A stretch of DNA of 6,238 nucleotides from CADDYX01 sp045809945 (GCA_045809945.1 JBJMWW010000121.1:1-6238), one strand, 5' to 3'. Counted from the first letter of the stretch, positions 1 through 6,238 are shown. Numbers and translations: made by a program. Notes: a model not told the origin generated them from the letters alone.

Positions 1-1165
1 CGCCAACAATCTCGCCGATCCCCGGCACGAGAACATCCATCGCCGTGACAGTTTTGCCGTCATCGTTGATGCGCATGTAGAACGGTTTGATCTCTTTCGG
101 GTAATTGAAAACCGTGACCGGCGATTTGAAGTGTTTCTCAGTCAGCCAGCGCTCGTGTTCCGATTGCAGGTTCAAACCGTAGCCGACCGGAAACTCGAAT
201 TTCTCGCCGCTTTTCTCGATCAATGTCACAGCATCGCTGTAGGTGATGCGTTGGAACGGCCGCTCGAGAACGAAGTCGAGCCGCGCGAGCAGCTCTTTGT
301 CAACGAACTTCGAGAACAACTCGAGGTCTTCCGCGCAATGCTCGCGCGCGTCCCGGATGAGGTACTTCACGAACTCTTCGGCCAAATCCATGTTGCAGTT
401 CAAATCGCAGAACGCGATCTCCGGCTCGATCATCCAGAACTCGTTGGCGTGACGTGAGGTGTTCGAGTTCTCAGCGCGGAACGTCGGGCCGAACGTGTAG
501 ACCTTCGATAGCGCGCAGGCGAACGCCTCCGCCTCGAGCTGTCCGCTGACCGTCAGGTAGGTGCAGCGGGCGAAGAAATCTTTCGCGTAATCGACGCTGC
601 CATCATCGCGCCGCGGCGGATTCGCCGGATCGATCGCCGTGACACGAAACAATTCGCCTGCTCCTTCGCAATCGCTGCCGGTGATGATCGGCGTGTGCAC
701 GTAAACAAAGCCGCGCTCCTGAAAAAAACTGTGGATCGCGTAGGCCAGTCGGCTGCGGACGCGAAAGACTGCGCCGAACAAGTTCGAGCGCGGCCGCAGG
801 TGCGAGATCTCGCGCAGAAACTCCGGCGTGTGCCCTTTCTTTTGCAGCGGATAGCTGTCATCGGACGCGCCGATCACTGCCAGCTCGTCCGCCGCGACTT
901 CCCACTTCTGTCCTTTGCCCTGCGACGGAACGAGTTTGCCGCGCACGCGAATCGACGCGCCGGTTTGAAGCCGCTGCACATCGGCATAATTCGGCAGCGA
1001 ATCCTGCGCAATGATCTGCAGGTTGCGCAGCGATGAGCCGTCGTTCAGCTCGATAAACGAAAACGTTTTTGAATCGCGCCGGGTGCGCACCCAGCCCTGC
1101 ACAACGATTTCGTCGCGCTGGGCAGTGCTGGCGAGCGCCTCTTTAACGCTGGTGGCCTGAACCAT
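1..1165 (-). CDS. asnS: Asparaginyl-tRNA synthetase (AsnRS), C-terminus cut by window edge
   Basis: Class II aminoacyl-tRNA synthetase that charges tRNA(Asn) with asparagine using ATP in the cytoplasm. I translated it from the ATG at 1165; 388 codons are present. Compared with the E. coli enzyme (about 466 residues), some 75-80 C-terminal residues, including motif 3, lie beyond the left edge. Residues about 19-100 form the N-terminal OB-fold anticodon-binding domain (IVVQGWVRTRRDSKTFSFIE). The catalytic domain follows: FLTVSGQL-like TYLTVSGQL at 202-210, then motif 2 with FGPTFRAENSNTSRHANEF at 225-243 and MIEPEIAF at 245-252. Later come NYPKEIKPFYMR (354-365) and AMDVLVPGIGEIVG (375-388). 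The NYPKEIK and NTSRH signatures point to AsnRS rather than AspRS. The start lies one codon after the permease stop, with only a weak GAG-type Shine-Dalgarno sequence, so translation is probably coupled to the permease. Identity is very secure. Confidence 0.96.
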   Translation of the reverse strand, partial: MVQATSVKEALASTAQRDEIVVQGWVRTRRDSKTFSFIELNDGSSLRNLQIIAQDSLPNYADVQRLQTGASIRVRGKLVPSQGKGQKWEVAADELAVIGASDDSYPLQKKGHTPEFLREISHLRPRSNLFGAVFRVRSRLAYAIHSFFQERGFVYVHTPIITGSDCEGAGELFRVTAIDPANPPRRDDGSVDYAKDFFARCTYLTVSGQLEAEAFACALSKVYTFGPTFRAENSNTSRHANEFWMIEPEIAFCDLNCNMDLAEEFVKYLIRDAREHCAEDLELFSKFVDKELLARLDFVLERPFQRITYSDAVTLIEKSGEKFEFPVGYGLNLQSEHERWLTEKHFKSPVTVFNYPKEIKPFYMRINDDGKTVTAMDVLVPGIGEIVG

Positions 1166-1171
1166 CGCTCA
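1163..1171 (-). other. Permease stop / asnS start junction (TGA-GCG-ATG)
   Basis: The permease stop TGA (1171-1169) is separated from the asnS ATG (1165-1163) by a single codon, GCG, again in the same frame. There is no room for a separate terminator or promoter between the genes, so asnS is expected to be at least partly co-transcribed with the permease. An internal promoter within the permease gene cannot be excluded. Confidence 0.7.
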
Positions 1172-2572
1172 ATTTGCCACAGTGGAAGGGCGAGCGCGTC
1201 GATAAATCACCACGCCGAGTGCGATGAGGAATAGCGATCCGCCGGCGAGCTTCAGTTCGTGCAGCCAGATCTGAGTCGTCCCCGCAGGCGGGATGAGCGC
1301 GACGATCATCGCGAAAATCGTGATCGCAATTCCGGCGATGCCCGCAATCACAGCACCGGTAATTCCGCCGGGAACGAGCAACTTCACGGTGGGATTGCGC
1401 CGGCAAAAGGCGATGTAAGCGGCGAAGAGATAAACATACGGCACGAAATAAATAAGCAGGCACATGTCGAGCAGGATGAGGAACGCGTGTTCGACCGTCG
1501 TGCCTTTGCCGAGCACCGACAGCAGGAGAAATAGAAGCGTTACCGGCACCTGCACGAGAATTGCGACGTAAGGCGTTTTCCAGCGCGGGTGAATGCGGCC
1601 AAACGCGGCCGGGAAATAGCGATCCACGCCAACGACGAATGCGACGCGCGCAGAGCCGGTCAACCACGCGCCGAGTCCGCCAAGCTGGCTGACGGTTAAG
1701 CAGAGCGCAGCGAATGGTCCGACCCACGTCCAGGATCGACCGAAATTTCCGAAGCCGGCAGAAATCGCCTGCAACGGACCTGCGGTGACATTGATCTGAT
1801 CACGCGGTGTTAGCCACAGCACCGCAATCGTGCCGCAAATGTAAATGAGCGCGATGAGCGGCGCCGAAATGTAGATCGAGCGTGGCAAATTCCGCTCCGG
1901 ATCACGGATTTCCTGACCCATCGTCGCGACCAATTCGAGGCCCGCGAATGCAAACGCGATTGTCGCCCACAAATTGAGCAACGGGATATTCCCAAAGTCG
2001 GGAACAAGCTGCGAGGCCGCGATCGGATTTGCCGGAGCTTTGAAGAACGCGAATGCGCCGGCGAAGAGGAGCAGCAAACCGGGCAGGTAGGTCGCTATCC
2101 CTCCGATATTCTGGAGCCATTTGCCGGTACCGACGCCGACAAGGTTCAGCACGGTCGCGATGCCGAGCCCGATCAATGTGAACGGCAAAACGAATGTCCA
2201 ATTGTCGCCCAGGCCAGTGTCACTCTGCCCGATCGCGTAGGTGAACTGGACCGCGGCGGTGAGCAGCAACGTCGGATAAAACAGCATGTTGTTAATCCAG
2301 TAACACCAGCCACAAAGGAAGCCGTGCCCTTCGCCGAACTCGCGCTTTGTCCATGCGTAAATGCCGCCTTCTTCCGGATAACTGCGCGAGAACTGGACGA
2401 CCGCGAGCCCTTGCGGAACGAAGAACAACAAAGCCGCCAGCATCCACAGCGTGAGGGAGGCTGGCCCGGCTTTGGCAGCGGTCGCGACCCAGCGAATCCC
2501 GAGAATCGCAACGACATTGAAGAGAACGAGATCGCGCAGCTTGAGCGCGCGCGGCAATTGCGGCGTCGTCAC
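1169..2572 (-). CDS. APC-superfamily amino acid/polyamine permease
   Basis: Inner-membrane secondary transporter of 467 residues, a normal length for the amino acid-polyamine-organocation superfamily. About 12 hydrophobic segments can be read, at roughly 13-30, 40-60, 84-110, 125-147, 155-178, 197-218, 231-254, 281-305, 333-354, 362-389, 400-426 and 438-457. Family hallmarks are an N-terminal unwound-helix region (AILGIRWVATAAKAGPASL), the cytoplasmic loop SYPEEGGIYAWTKREFGE (64-81), and GLELVATMGQEIRDPERNLP (211-230). The look is of the glutamate/GABA antiporter-like or general amino acid branch, but substrate cannot be read from sequence. The start is a GTG directly after the TAA of the upstream oxygenase gene; a TTG at codon 6 is the only close alternative, and no clear Shine-Dalgarno sequence is seen. 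Its position after an arginine decarboxylase and an oxygenase makes an amino acid, polyamine or other amine a plausible cargo (inference). Confidence 0.88.
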   Translation of the reverse strand: MTTPQLPRALKLRDLVLFNVVAILGIRWVATAAKAGPASLTLWMLAALLFFVPQGLAVVQFSRSYPEEGGIYAWTKREFGEGHGFLCGWCYWINNMLFYPTLLLTAAVQFTYAIGQSDTGLGDNWTFVLPFTLIGLGIATVLNLVGVGTGKWLQNIGGIATYLPGLLLLFAGAFAFFKAPANPIAASQLVPDFGNIPLLNLWATIAFAFAGLELVATMGQEIRDPERNLPRSIYISAPLIALIYICGTIAVLWLTPRDQINVTAGPLQAISAGFGNFGRSWTWVGPFAALCLTVSQLGGLGAWLTGSARVAFVVGVDRYFPAAFGRIHPRWKTPYVAILVQVPVTLLFLLLSVLGKGTTVEHAFLILLDMCLLIYFVPYVYLFAAYIAFCRRNPTVKLLVPGGITGAVIAGIAGIAITIFAMIVALIPPAGTTQIWLHELKLAGGSLFLIALGVVIYRRARPSTVAN

Positions 2573-2575
2573 TTA
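2570..2575 (-). other. Oxygenase stop / permease start junction (TAA-GTG)
   Basis: The oxygenase stop TAA (2575-2573) is directly followed, in the same frame, by GTG (2572-2570), the best permease start. The preceding bases show no strong Shine-Dalgarno match. The arrangement repeats that of the speA-oxygenase junction and suggests coupled translation. Confidence 0.65.
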
Positions 2576-3658
2576 CTCGTTGAGGAAGCGCGCGAGCAGT
2601 TTGTGAAAGTGGTGCGTCCCTGTCTCGCGTCGCGGCGAGTAGCGGCCGCGATCATAGAAGCGCGAGCGCACACCGCGCTGCACGTCTTCGACCACTTCTT
2701 CATCTTCCATTTCAACCCGGTGAAGATCGGCGCCGACGCCACTGGCGCGCAGCGCTTCATCCCAGACGTAGCTGAGAAACGAGACGCGGGTGCGCGTCGG
2801 GCCGAGCGGCGCGACCACGTTGAGCGACAAGCCCCACGGATAAAAATTCAACATCAGGTTCGGGAACAGCCAGTAGTAGAAAGCGGCAACGTGCGAGCCG
2901 AAATCCGGATGGTCGCTCGGAAGCTTGAAAGAATCAGCGGCCGATTTCGTAATGCCAAGCTGCAACGTTCCGTAGGGATACAACTCCGTGCGGTATTCGC
3001 CGTAGTCCAGCTCCGCCAGACTGCTGCCGTGGACGAACGGGATGTGAAATTCTTCAAGGTAGTTGTCGCAGTAGAGCGCCCAGTTGGCATTGATCAGATA
3101 ATCGCGCGAGCTCGCCGCGTCGAAGCGCGCGTGGTCGACGGGCAGGAAAGTGACGCGGTGTTTTATCGGCGTCACCAGTTCCTCGAAGGAGAACGCCGGA
3201 TCGAGATTGCAGAACAGGAGCGGCCCCCAGCGTTCCAGCGCTATGCGCCGCAAATCATCACGCTCAGTCGGAAAATCCGCGACGCCATCGAACTCCGGCA
3301 TCGAGCAAAACTTCCCATCGAGTCCAAATCGCCGTCCGTGATATCGGCAGCGCAGCGCCTTAACATGTCCTTCGCCTTCGACCACGACTGCGCCGCGATG
3401 AGTGCAGACGTTCGAAAGGCAATGCAGACGCGACTGATCGTCGACGCTCAGGACGAGCGGCTCATCCAAACAGCCTTCGAGGAGCGTGAAGGGCTGGACG
3501 TGTCCCGGCGCTTTCGGTTCCTCGACGTTGCTGATGAACTGCCAGCTACGCGCGAAGATTTGTTGTTTCGCCCGTTCGTACCAACGCGGCTCGTGATAGA
3601 CCTCAGCCGGCAGCGTTTCCGCTACCGCGATCTCGTCGGCGATCTCAATCTTGCGCAA
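2573..3658 (-). CDS. Rieske [2Fe-2S] non-heme iron oxygenase, alpha (catalytic) subunit
   Basis: Predicted cytoplasmic oxygenase of 361 residues that would use O2 and electrons from a separate reductase to hydroxylate or N-dealkylate a small substrate. The N-terminal Rieske domain has the ligand pattern C85-x-H87 (NVCTHRGA) and C104-x2-H107 (CRYHGRRFGLDG), spaced by 16 residues. The C-terminal catalytic domain has DNYLEEFHIPFVH (198-210), giving iron ligands H205 and H210. D319 in EDEEVVEDVQRG aligns as the third, carboxylate ligand. E202 sits where the bridging residue between the two metal centres is found; a Glu there recalls carnitine monooxygenase CntA and glycine betaine oxygenases, whereas naphthalene dioxygenase has Asp. 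The substrate is not known. No ferredoxin or reductase gene is in the window. The start is TTG, directly after the speA stop; the next in-frame ATG, GTG or TTG is only at codon 64, inside the conserved fold, so TTG is strongly favoured. It is translationally coupled to speA and the permease. Confidence 0.9.
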   Translation of the reverse strand: MRKIEIADEIAVAETLPAEVYHEPRWYERAKQQIFARSWQFISNVEEPKAPGHVQPFTLLEGCLDEPLVLSVDDQSRLHCLSNVCTHRGAVVVEGEGHVKALRCRYHGRRFGLDGKFCSMPEFDGVADFPTERDDLRRIALERWGPLLFCNLDPAFSFEELVTPIKHRVTFLPVDHARFDAASSRDYLINANWALYCDNYLEEFHIPFVHGSSLAELDYGEYRTELYPYGTLQLGITKSAADSFKLPSDHPDFGSHVAAFYYWLFPNLMLNFYPWGLSLNVVAPLGPTRTRVSFLSYVWDEALRASGVGADLHRVEMEDEEVVEDVQRGVRSRFYDRGRYSPRRETGTHHFHKLLARFLNE

Positions 3659-3661
3659 TCA
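3656..3661 (-). other. speA stop / oxygenase start junction (TGA-TTG)
   Basis: The speA stop TGA (3661-3659) is followed with no gap, in the same frame, by TTG (3658-3656), the apparent oxygenase start. No purine-rich Shine-Dalgarno sequence is visible in the last 30 bases of speA. Start of the second gene therefore most likely depends on ribosomes that have just finished speA (termination-reinitiation). Readthrough of the TGA would give a SpeA-oxygenase fusion. Confidence 0.7.
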
Positions 3662-5674
3662 GAAAAGCTTTGGTTGCCCGCCGGCGCCGTTGCGCGAAAC
3701 CGCGACGGGCGTTTCGAGCGACAAATAGGTGTAGCCCTGTAGCTCGCGCTCGTAATCGGAAAGCAGCTTCATCGCGTCATTTGGTTTCATCCGATCCGAT
3801 TTGATTGCGGCGTCGACCTGTGTCTTCACCATGCGCATCAGCGCGAGCTTGTCCCACTGGGTCATCGCGAGCACTTCGCCGACCGTGCTGCCTTCGATCA
3901 CCTCTTCGATGTACCAGCCGAGCTCTTCGTCCGGATCGAGGAAGACGTGCGCTTCGGTGACGCGACCGAAAAGATTATGCAGGTCGCCCATGATGTCCTG
4001 GTAGGCGCCGACCATGAAGACACCGAGATAATAAATGTCACCCGGCGTAATGCGGTGGAGCGGCAACGTGTCACGGACGTCCTGCAGATCGATGAACTTC
4101 GAGACCTTGCCGTCCGAATCGCAGGTGATGTCGACGATCATGCCGTTGCGATCCGGCGGGGTGGTCAATTTGTGGATCGGCATGATCGGGAACAACTGCC
4201 CGAGCGCCCAGTGATCGAGGAGCGACTGAAAAACCGAGAAGTTGCAGATGTATTGATCGCCGAGTGAAGTCTCCAGTTCCTTCACTTCATCGGGCACGTA
4301 ACGCAGTCCGCGATGCATGTTCACGATCTGTTGCGCGAGCTGCCAGTAAACAGTTTCGATCTTTGCCTTCGATTCGAGATCGAGCAGACCCAGATCAAAC
4401 GTCTGCTGCGTCTCTTCCTTGATTTGCTTGATGTCGTGCAGGCTTTCGAGGCGATTGCCGCGCTTCAACCGCTGCTTCACGTCGAGAATGTCGCTCACGA
4501 GCTTGTGATCTTTCTCGAGCGCTTCGACGCGACGTTTCGGCTGGGTTTTCTCGATCGAGCCGAACGCTTCCACCACGAGCACGGAATGATGTGCAACGAT
4601 GGCGCGGCCGCTTTCGCTCACGATCGCCGGGTGAGCGACGCCTTCTGAATCGAGGACGTCAGCGATGTTCCAGACGACATCGTTGGCGTACTCCTGGAGC
4701 GAATAGTTCGTCGAACTATCGAAGTCGCTGCGCGAACCGTCGTAATCGACACCGAGGCCGCCGCCGACATCCAGATAGCCGAGCTCGTGGCCGAGTTTCG
4801 CAATCTTCGCGTAGTAACGGGCCGCTTCGCGCACGGCACGTTTGATCGTTGCGATATCCGGAACCTGCGAGCCGACATGGAAATGCACCAGCTTGAGGCA
4901 ATGCGAATAGCCGGCGTTGCGCAGCATTTCGCTCGCCGTGACAAGGGCGACGGTGTCGAGGCCGAACTTTGCGTTTTCGCCGCCGCTCGGCGCCCATTTC
5001 CCCGCACCTTTGTTGAACAAACGCACACGGACGCCGATGTGCGGCTCGACTCCGAGCTGCTGCGAGACGCGGATGATCTGCTCGAGCTCCTCGAGCTTTT
5101 CGATCACAAGCACGACTGATTTGCCGAGCTTGCGGCCGAGCAAGGCGATACGGACGAAGGCCGAGTCCTTGTAGCCGTTGCAAACGATGAGGCTTTCCGG
5201 ATCGGTGTGCAACGCGAGCGCGGCGACGAGCTCGGGCTTGCTGCCCGCTTCCAGTCCGAAATGAAATGGCAGACCGGCCTCCGCGATTTCTTCAATGACT
5301 TCGCGGAGCTGGTTCACCTTGATCGGGAACACGCCGCGATAGCTGTTGCGGTAGCCGAATTCGCCGATCGCCGACTCGAACGCGCGATTTATGGACTCGA
5401 CGCGATGCTTGAGCAAATCCTGAAAGCGAATGACGAGTGGAAAGGCGAGGCCGCGCGCGCGCGCCTCGTTCACCACATCGAGAATGTCGATCGATCCCCC
5501 GTTTTCCTGGGCCGGACGCGCCTCAACGTTTCCCTGCGCGTTAATCGTGAAATAGCCTGCGCCCCAGCCGTCGATGTTGTACGTCGCGATCGCGGCATCG
5601 ACGTCCCATTCCGGCCTGGTTTTTTCGAGTGTGGCCACGGGAGAATACGCACTTTGAAACAAGCTCGCGCACAT
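3659..5674 (-). CDS. speA: Biosynthetic arginine decarboxylase SpeA
   Basis: PLP-dependent enzyme converting arginine to agmatine and CO2, the first step of the agmatine route to putrescine and spermidine. From the ATG at 5674 the protein has 671 residues, close to the roughly 630-660 usual for SpeA. Seen in order: TYNIDGWGAGYF near the N-terminus (31-42), the PLP lysine K119 in GVFPIKVNQ, EAGSKPEL, IVCNGYKD, the HFHVGSQ barrel motif (264-270), the DVGGGLGVDYDG phosphate-binding stretch (302-313), SESGRAIVAHHSVLV, then FQSLLDHWALGQLFPIMPIH and the catalytic cysteine C518 in DITCDSDGK. Late motifs FMVGAYQDIMGDLHNLFG and GYTYL complete the family pattern. The reading frame stays open upstream to 5929, but those 85 residues overlap the divergent BFN gene and look like shadow sequence. 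A GTG at 5638 (659 residues) is an alternative start; neither start has a good Shine-Dalgarno sequence. It appears to be the first gene of the minus-strand operon. Confidence 0.95.
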   Translation of the reverse strand: MCASLFQSAYSPVATLEKTRPEWDVDAAIATYNIDGWGAGYFTINAQGNVEARPAQENGGSIDILDVVNEARARGLAFPLVIRFQDLLKHRVESINRAFESAIGEFGYRNSYRGVFPIKVNQLREVIEEIAEAGLPFHFGLEAGSKPELVAALALHTDPESLIVCNGYKDSAFVRIALLGRKLGKSVVLVIEKLEELEQIIRVSQQLGVEPHIGVRVRLFNKGAGKWAPSGGENAKFGLDTVALVTASEMLRNAGYSHCLKLVHFHVGSQVPDIATIKRAVREAARYYAKIAKLGHELGYLDVGGGLGVDYDGSRSDFDSSTNYSLQEYANDVVWNIADVLDSEGVAHPAIVSESGRAIVAHHSVLVVEAFGSIEKTQPKRRVEALEKDHKLVSDILDVKQRLKRGNRLESLHDIKQIKEETQQTFDLGLLDLESKAKIETVYWQLAQQIVNMHRGLRYVPDEVKELETSLGDQYICNFSVFQSLLDHWALGQLFPIMPIHKLTTPPDRNGMIVDITCDSDGKVSKFIDLQDVRDTLPLHRITPGDIYYLGVFMVGAYQDIMGDLHNLFGRVTEAHVFLDPDEELGWYIEEVIEGSTVGEVLAMTQWDKLALMRMVKTQVDAAIKSDRMKPNDAMKLLSDYERELQGYTYLSLETPVAVSRNGAGGQPKLF

Positions 5675-5686
5675 GCAAGCGCATGT
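5671..5686. repeat. Short inverted repeat over the proposed speA start
   Basis: ACATGC (5671-5676) and GCATGT (5681-5686) are perfect inverted arms around the 4-base spacer AAGC. The left arm contains the complement of the proposed speA ATG (5672-5674). On the minus strand the repeat carries two ATGs in different frames. It could be a small operator or a start-occluding hairpin in the speA mRNA, but 6-bp arms are short and it may be coincidental. Confidence 0.4.
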
Positions 5687-5740
5687 CGGTAGGAATTGGG
5701 TATCTTGTCTTTCGCGGACGCACTGATACGGTTTCGCCGG
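5675..5740. promoter_or_regulatory. Divergent intergenic region between speA and the BFN gene
   Basis: This 66-bp gap is the only real non-coding stretch in the window. It separates speA (leftward) from the BFN gene (rightward), so promoters for both must lie here or just inside the neighbouring coding starts. I could not find a convincing -35/-10 pair in either direction. AGATAC on the minus strand (around 5701-5706) is at best a weak -10. The 5-bp arms GTATC (5700-5704) and GATAC (5725-5729) face each other across 20 bp, which may be chance. Confidence 0.5.
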
Positions 5741-6238
5741 ATGAACAAAACGGTCATCGAGGTGCAGGTGCGTGCGGTCCTGCCAACCAGCGGCGGGTGC
5801 GCCGTCTTTCTCGGTAACGGCGACAAAGTGTTCATCATTTACGTCGATCAAACGGTGGGGAGCGCGATCACGATGTTCATGCGCGAGGTGACGAAAGAAC
5901 GTCCGCTCACGCATGATTTGATGGGCCACCTGATGACTGCGCTCGGCGCGAAAGTGGAGCGCGTGATCATCAACGATTTAAAAAACGCGACTTACTACGC
6001 TCGCATGATCATCGTCGCGGAAAACGAGGTTCAGCAGAAAAAGATCATCGAGCTCGACGGGCGGCCGAGCGATTGCATCGCGATGGCGACGCAGCAAAAA
6101 GCGCCCATCTACGTGAGCCAGGATGTTTGGGACGAAGTCGACGACATGAGCGACGTCCTCCGCAAGATGGAGGAAGAAGGTCTCAAGCCAGACTCAGATC
6201 CCGAATCGGAATCGGAGTCCGAATCCGAAGAAGCGGAA
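5741..6238 (+). CDS. Bifunctional nuclease (BFN/DUF151) family protein, C-terminus cut by window edge
   Basis: Small protein of the BFN family, whose founding members are reported to have RNase and DNase activity (Thermotoga TM0160 is the structural type). Its bacterial role is poorly understood. 166 codons are present with no stop before the right edge. The BFN domain covers about residues 5-130: VIEVQVRAVLPTSGGCAVFLG (4-24), VFIIYVDQTVG (30-40), ERPLTHDLM (53-61), then DGRPSDCIAMATQQKAPIYV (106-125), which contains the family's RPSD-x-IA signature. After residue 130 comes an acidic helix and a low-complexity Glu/Ser tail. The ATG at 5741 gives the usual MNKTVIEV-type N-terminus. A TTG at 5705, preceded by AGGA at 5691-5694, could add 12 residues but is less likely. 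An in-frame TAG at 5690 bounds any further extension. The gene is divergent from speA, and a functional link is not evident. Confidence 0.88.
   Translation, partial: MNKTVIEVQVRAVLPTSGGCAVFLGNGDKVFIIYVDQTVGSAITMFMREVTKERPLTHDLMGHLMTALGAKVERVIINDLKNATYYARMIIVAENEVQQKKIIELDGRPSDCIAMATQQKAPIYVSQDVWDEVDDMSDVLRKMEEEGLKPDSDPESESESESEEAE
6203..6226 (+). repeat. Glu-Ser dipeptide repeat in the BFN protein tail
   Basis: Four tandem GAR-TCN codon pairs encode ESESESES (residues 155-162 of the BFN protein), followed by EEAE to the edge of the window. The repeat unit is 6 bp with third-base variation (TCG then TCC; GAA and GAG). The result is an acidic, probably disordered C-terminal tail whose length could vary between strains by slippage. 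Confidence 0.75.

Noticed and set aside
1143..1727. Alternative minus-strand open frame of 194 codons inside the permease region
   Set aside because: Arg- and His-rich shadow frame of the permease gene, with no membrane segments or recognisable motif.
2324..3742. Long plus-strand open frame (472 codons) antisense to the oxygenase and part of the permease
   Set aside because: Its translation is rich in Arg, Glu, Ala and Val with no domain pattern, as expected for the complement of high-GC coding sequence. The opposite strand encodes a clear Rieske oxygenase with all metal ligands.
5446..5468. CGAGGC / GCCTCG inverted arms around an alternating CG run, possible hairpin or Z-DNA
   Set aside because: It lies within speA and is explained by Ala-Arg-Ala-Arg codons (EARARGLA) in high-GC DNA. 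There is no U-tract or gene boundary to suggest a terminator.
5654..5659. TTGAAA as a possible -35 box for the BFN gene
   Set aside because: No acceptable -10 hexamer lies 16-18 bases downstream, so the match is not supported.
5207..5692. Plus-strand open frame of 161 codons antisense to the 5' part of speA
   Set aside because: The minus strand here encodes the PLP lysine region of SpeA. The plus-strand product has no recognisable family features.
1..6238. CRISPR array, insertion sequence, tRNA gene or phage remnants
   Set aside because: No spaced direct repeats, transposase-like protein, terminal inverted repeats or cloverleaf sequence was seen, and nearly all bases fall within five conventional genes.

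Overview
The window looks like bacterial chromosomal DNA of moderately high GC. It is almost entirely coding and shows no mobile element, CRISPR array, rRNA or tRNA gene. The gene types, the protein style and the 'bifunctional nuclease' family protein at the right edge would fit a Verrucomicrobiota-like soil bacterium (possibly Chthoniobacterales) or a related phylum. That placement is an impression from the protein sequences and was not tested by any search.

Layout. On the minus strand, reading right to left, four genes are packed head to tail with essentially no space between them. They are speA (biosynthetic arginine decarboxylase, about 3659-5674), a Rieske non-heme iron oxygenase alpha subunit (2573-3658), a 12-segment APC-superfamily amino acid/polyamine permease (1169-2572), and asnS (asparaginyl-tRNA synthetase, 1165 down to the left edge, C-terminus missing). 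On the plus strand, a divergent gene for a bifunctional nuclease (BFN/DUF151) protein starts at 5741 and runs off the right edge. The 66 bp between speA and the BFN gene must hold or adjoin the control signals of both, and a 16-bp inverted repeat lies over the proposed speA start.

How the genes may work together. SpeA makes agmatine from arginine, the entry to polyamines. The permease is of a type that moves amino acids or amines. The Rieske protein has the complete [2Fe-2S] and mononuclear iron ligand sets, and in the mononuclear site it resembles oxygenases acting on quaternary ammonium compounds (choline, carnitine, glycine betaine). A reasonable but unproven reading is an operon for handling a nitrogen-rich small molecule, with asnS co-transcribed at the end.

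The most striking structural feature is that all four minus-strand genes lie in one reading frame. Two junctions consist of a lone stop codon followed directly by a non-ATG start (TGA-TTG and TAA-GTG), and the third has one codon between stop and start (TGA-GCG-ATG). This implies strong translational coupling and leaves open low-level readthrough fusions.
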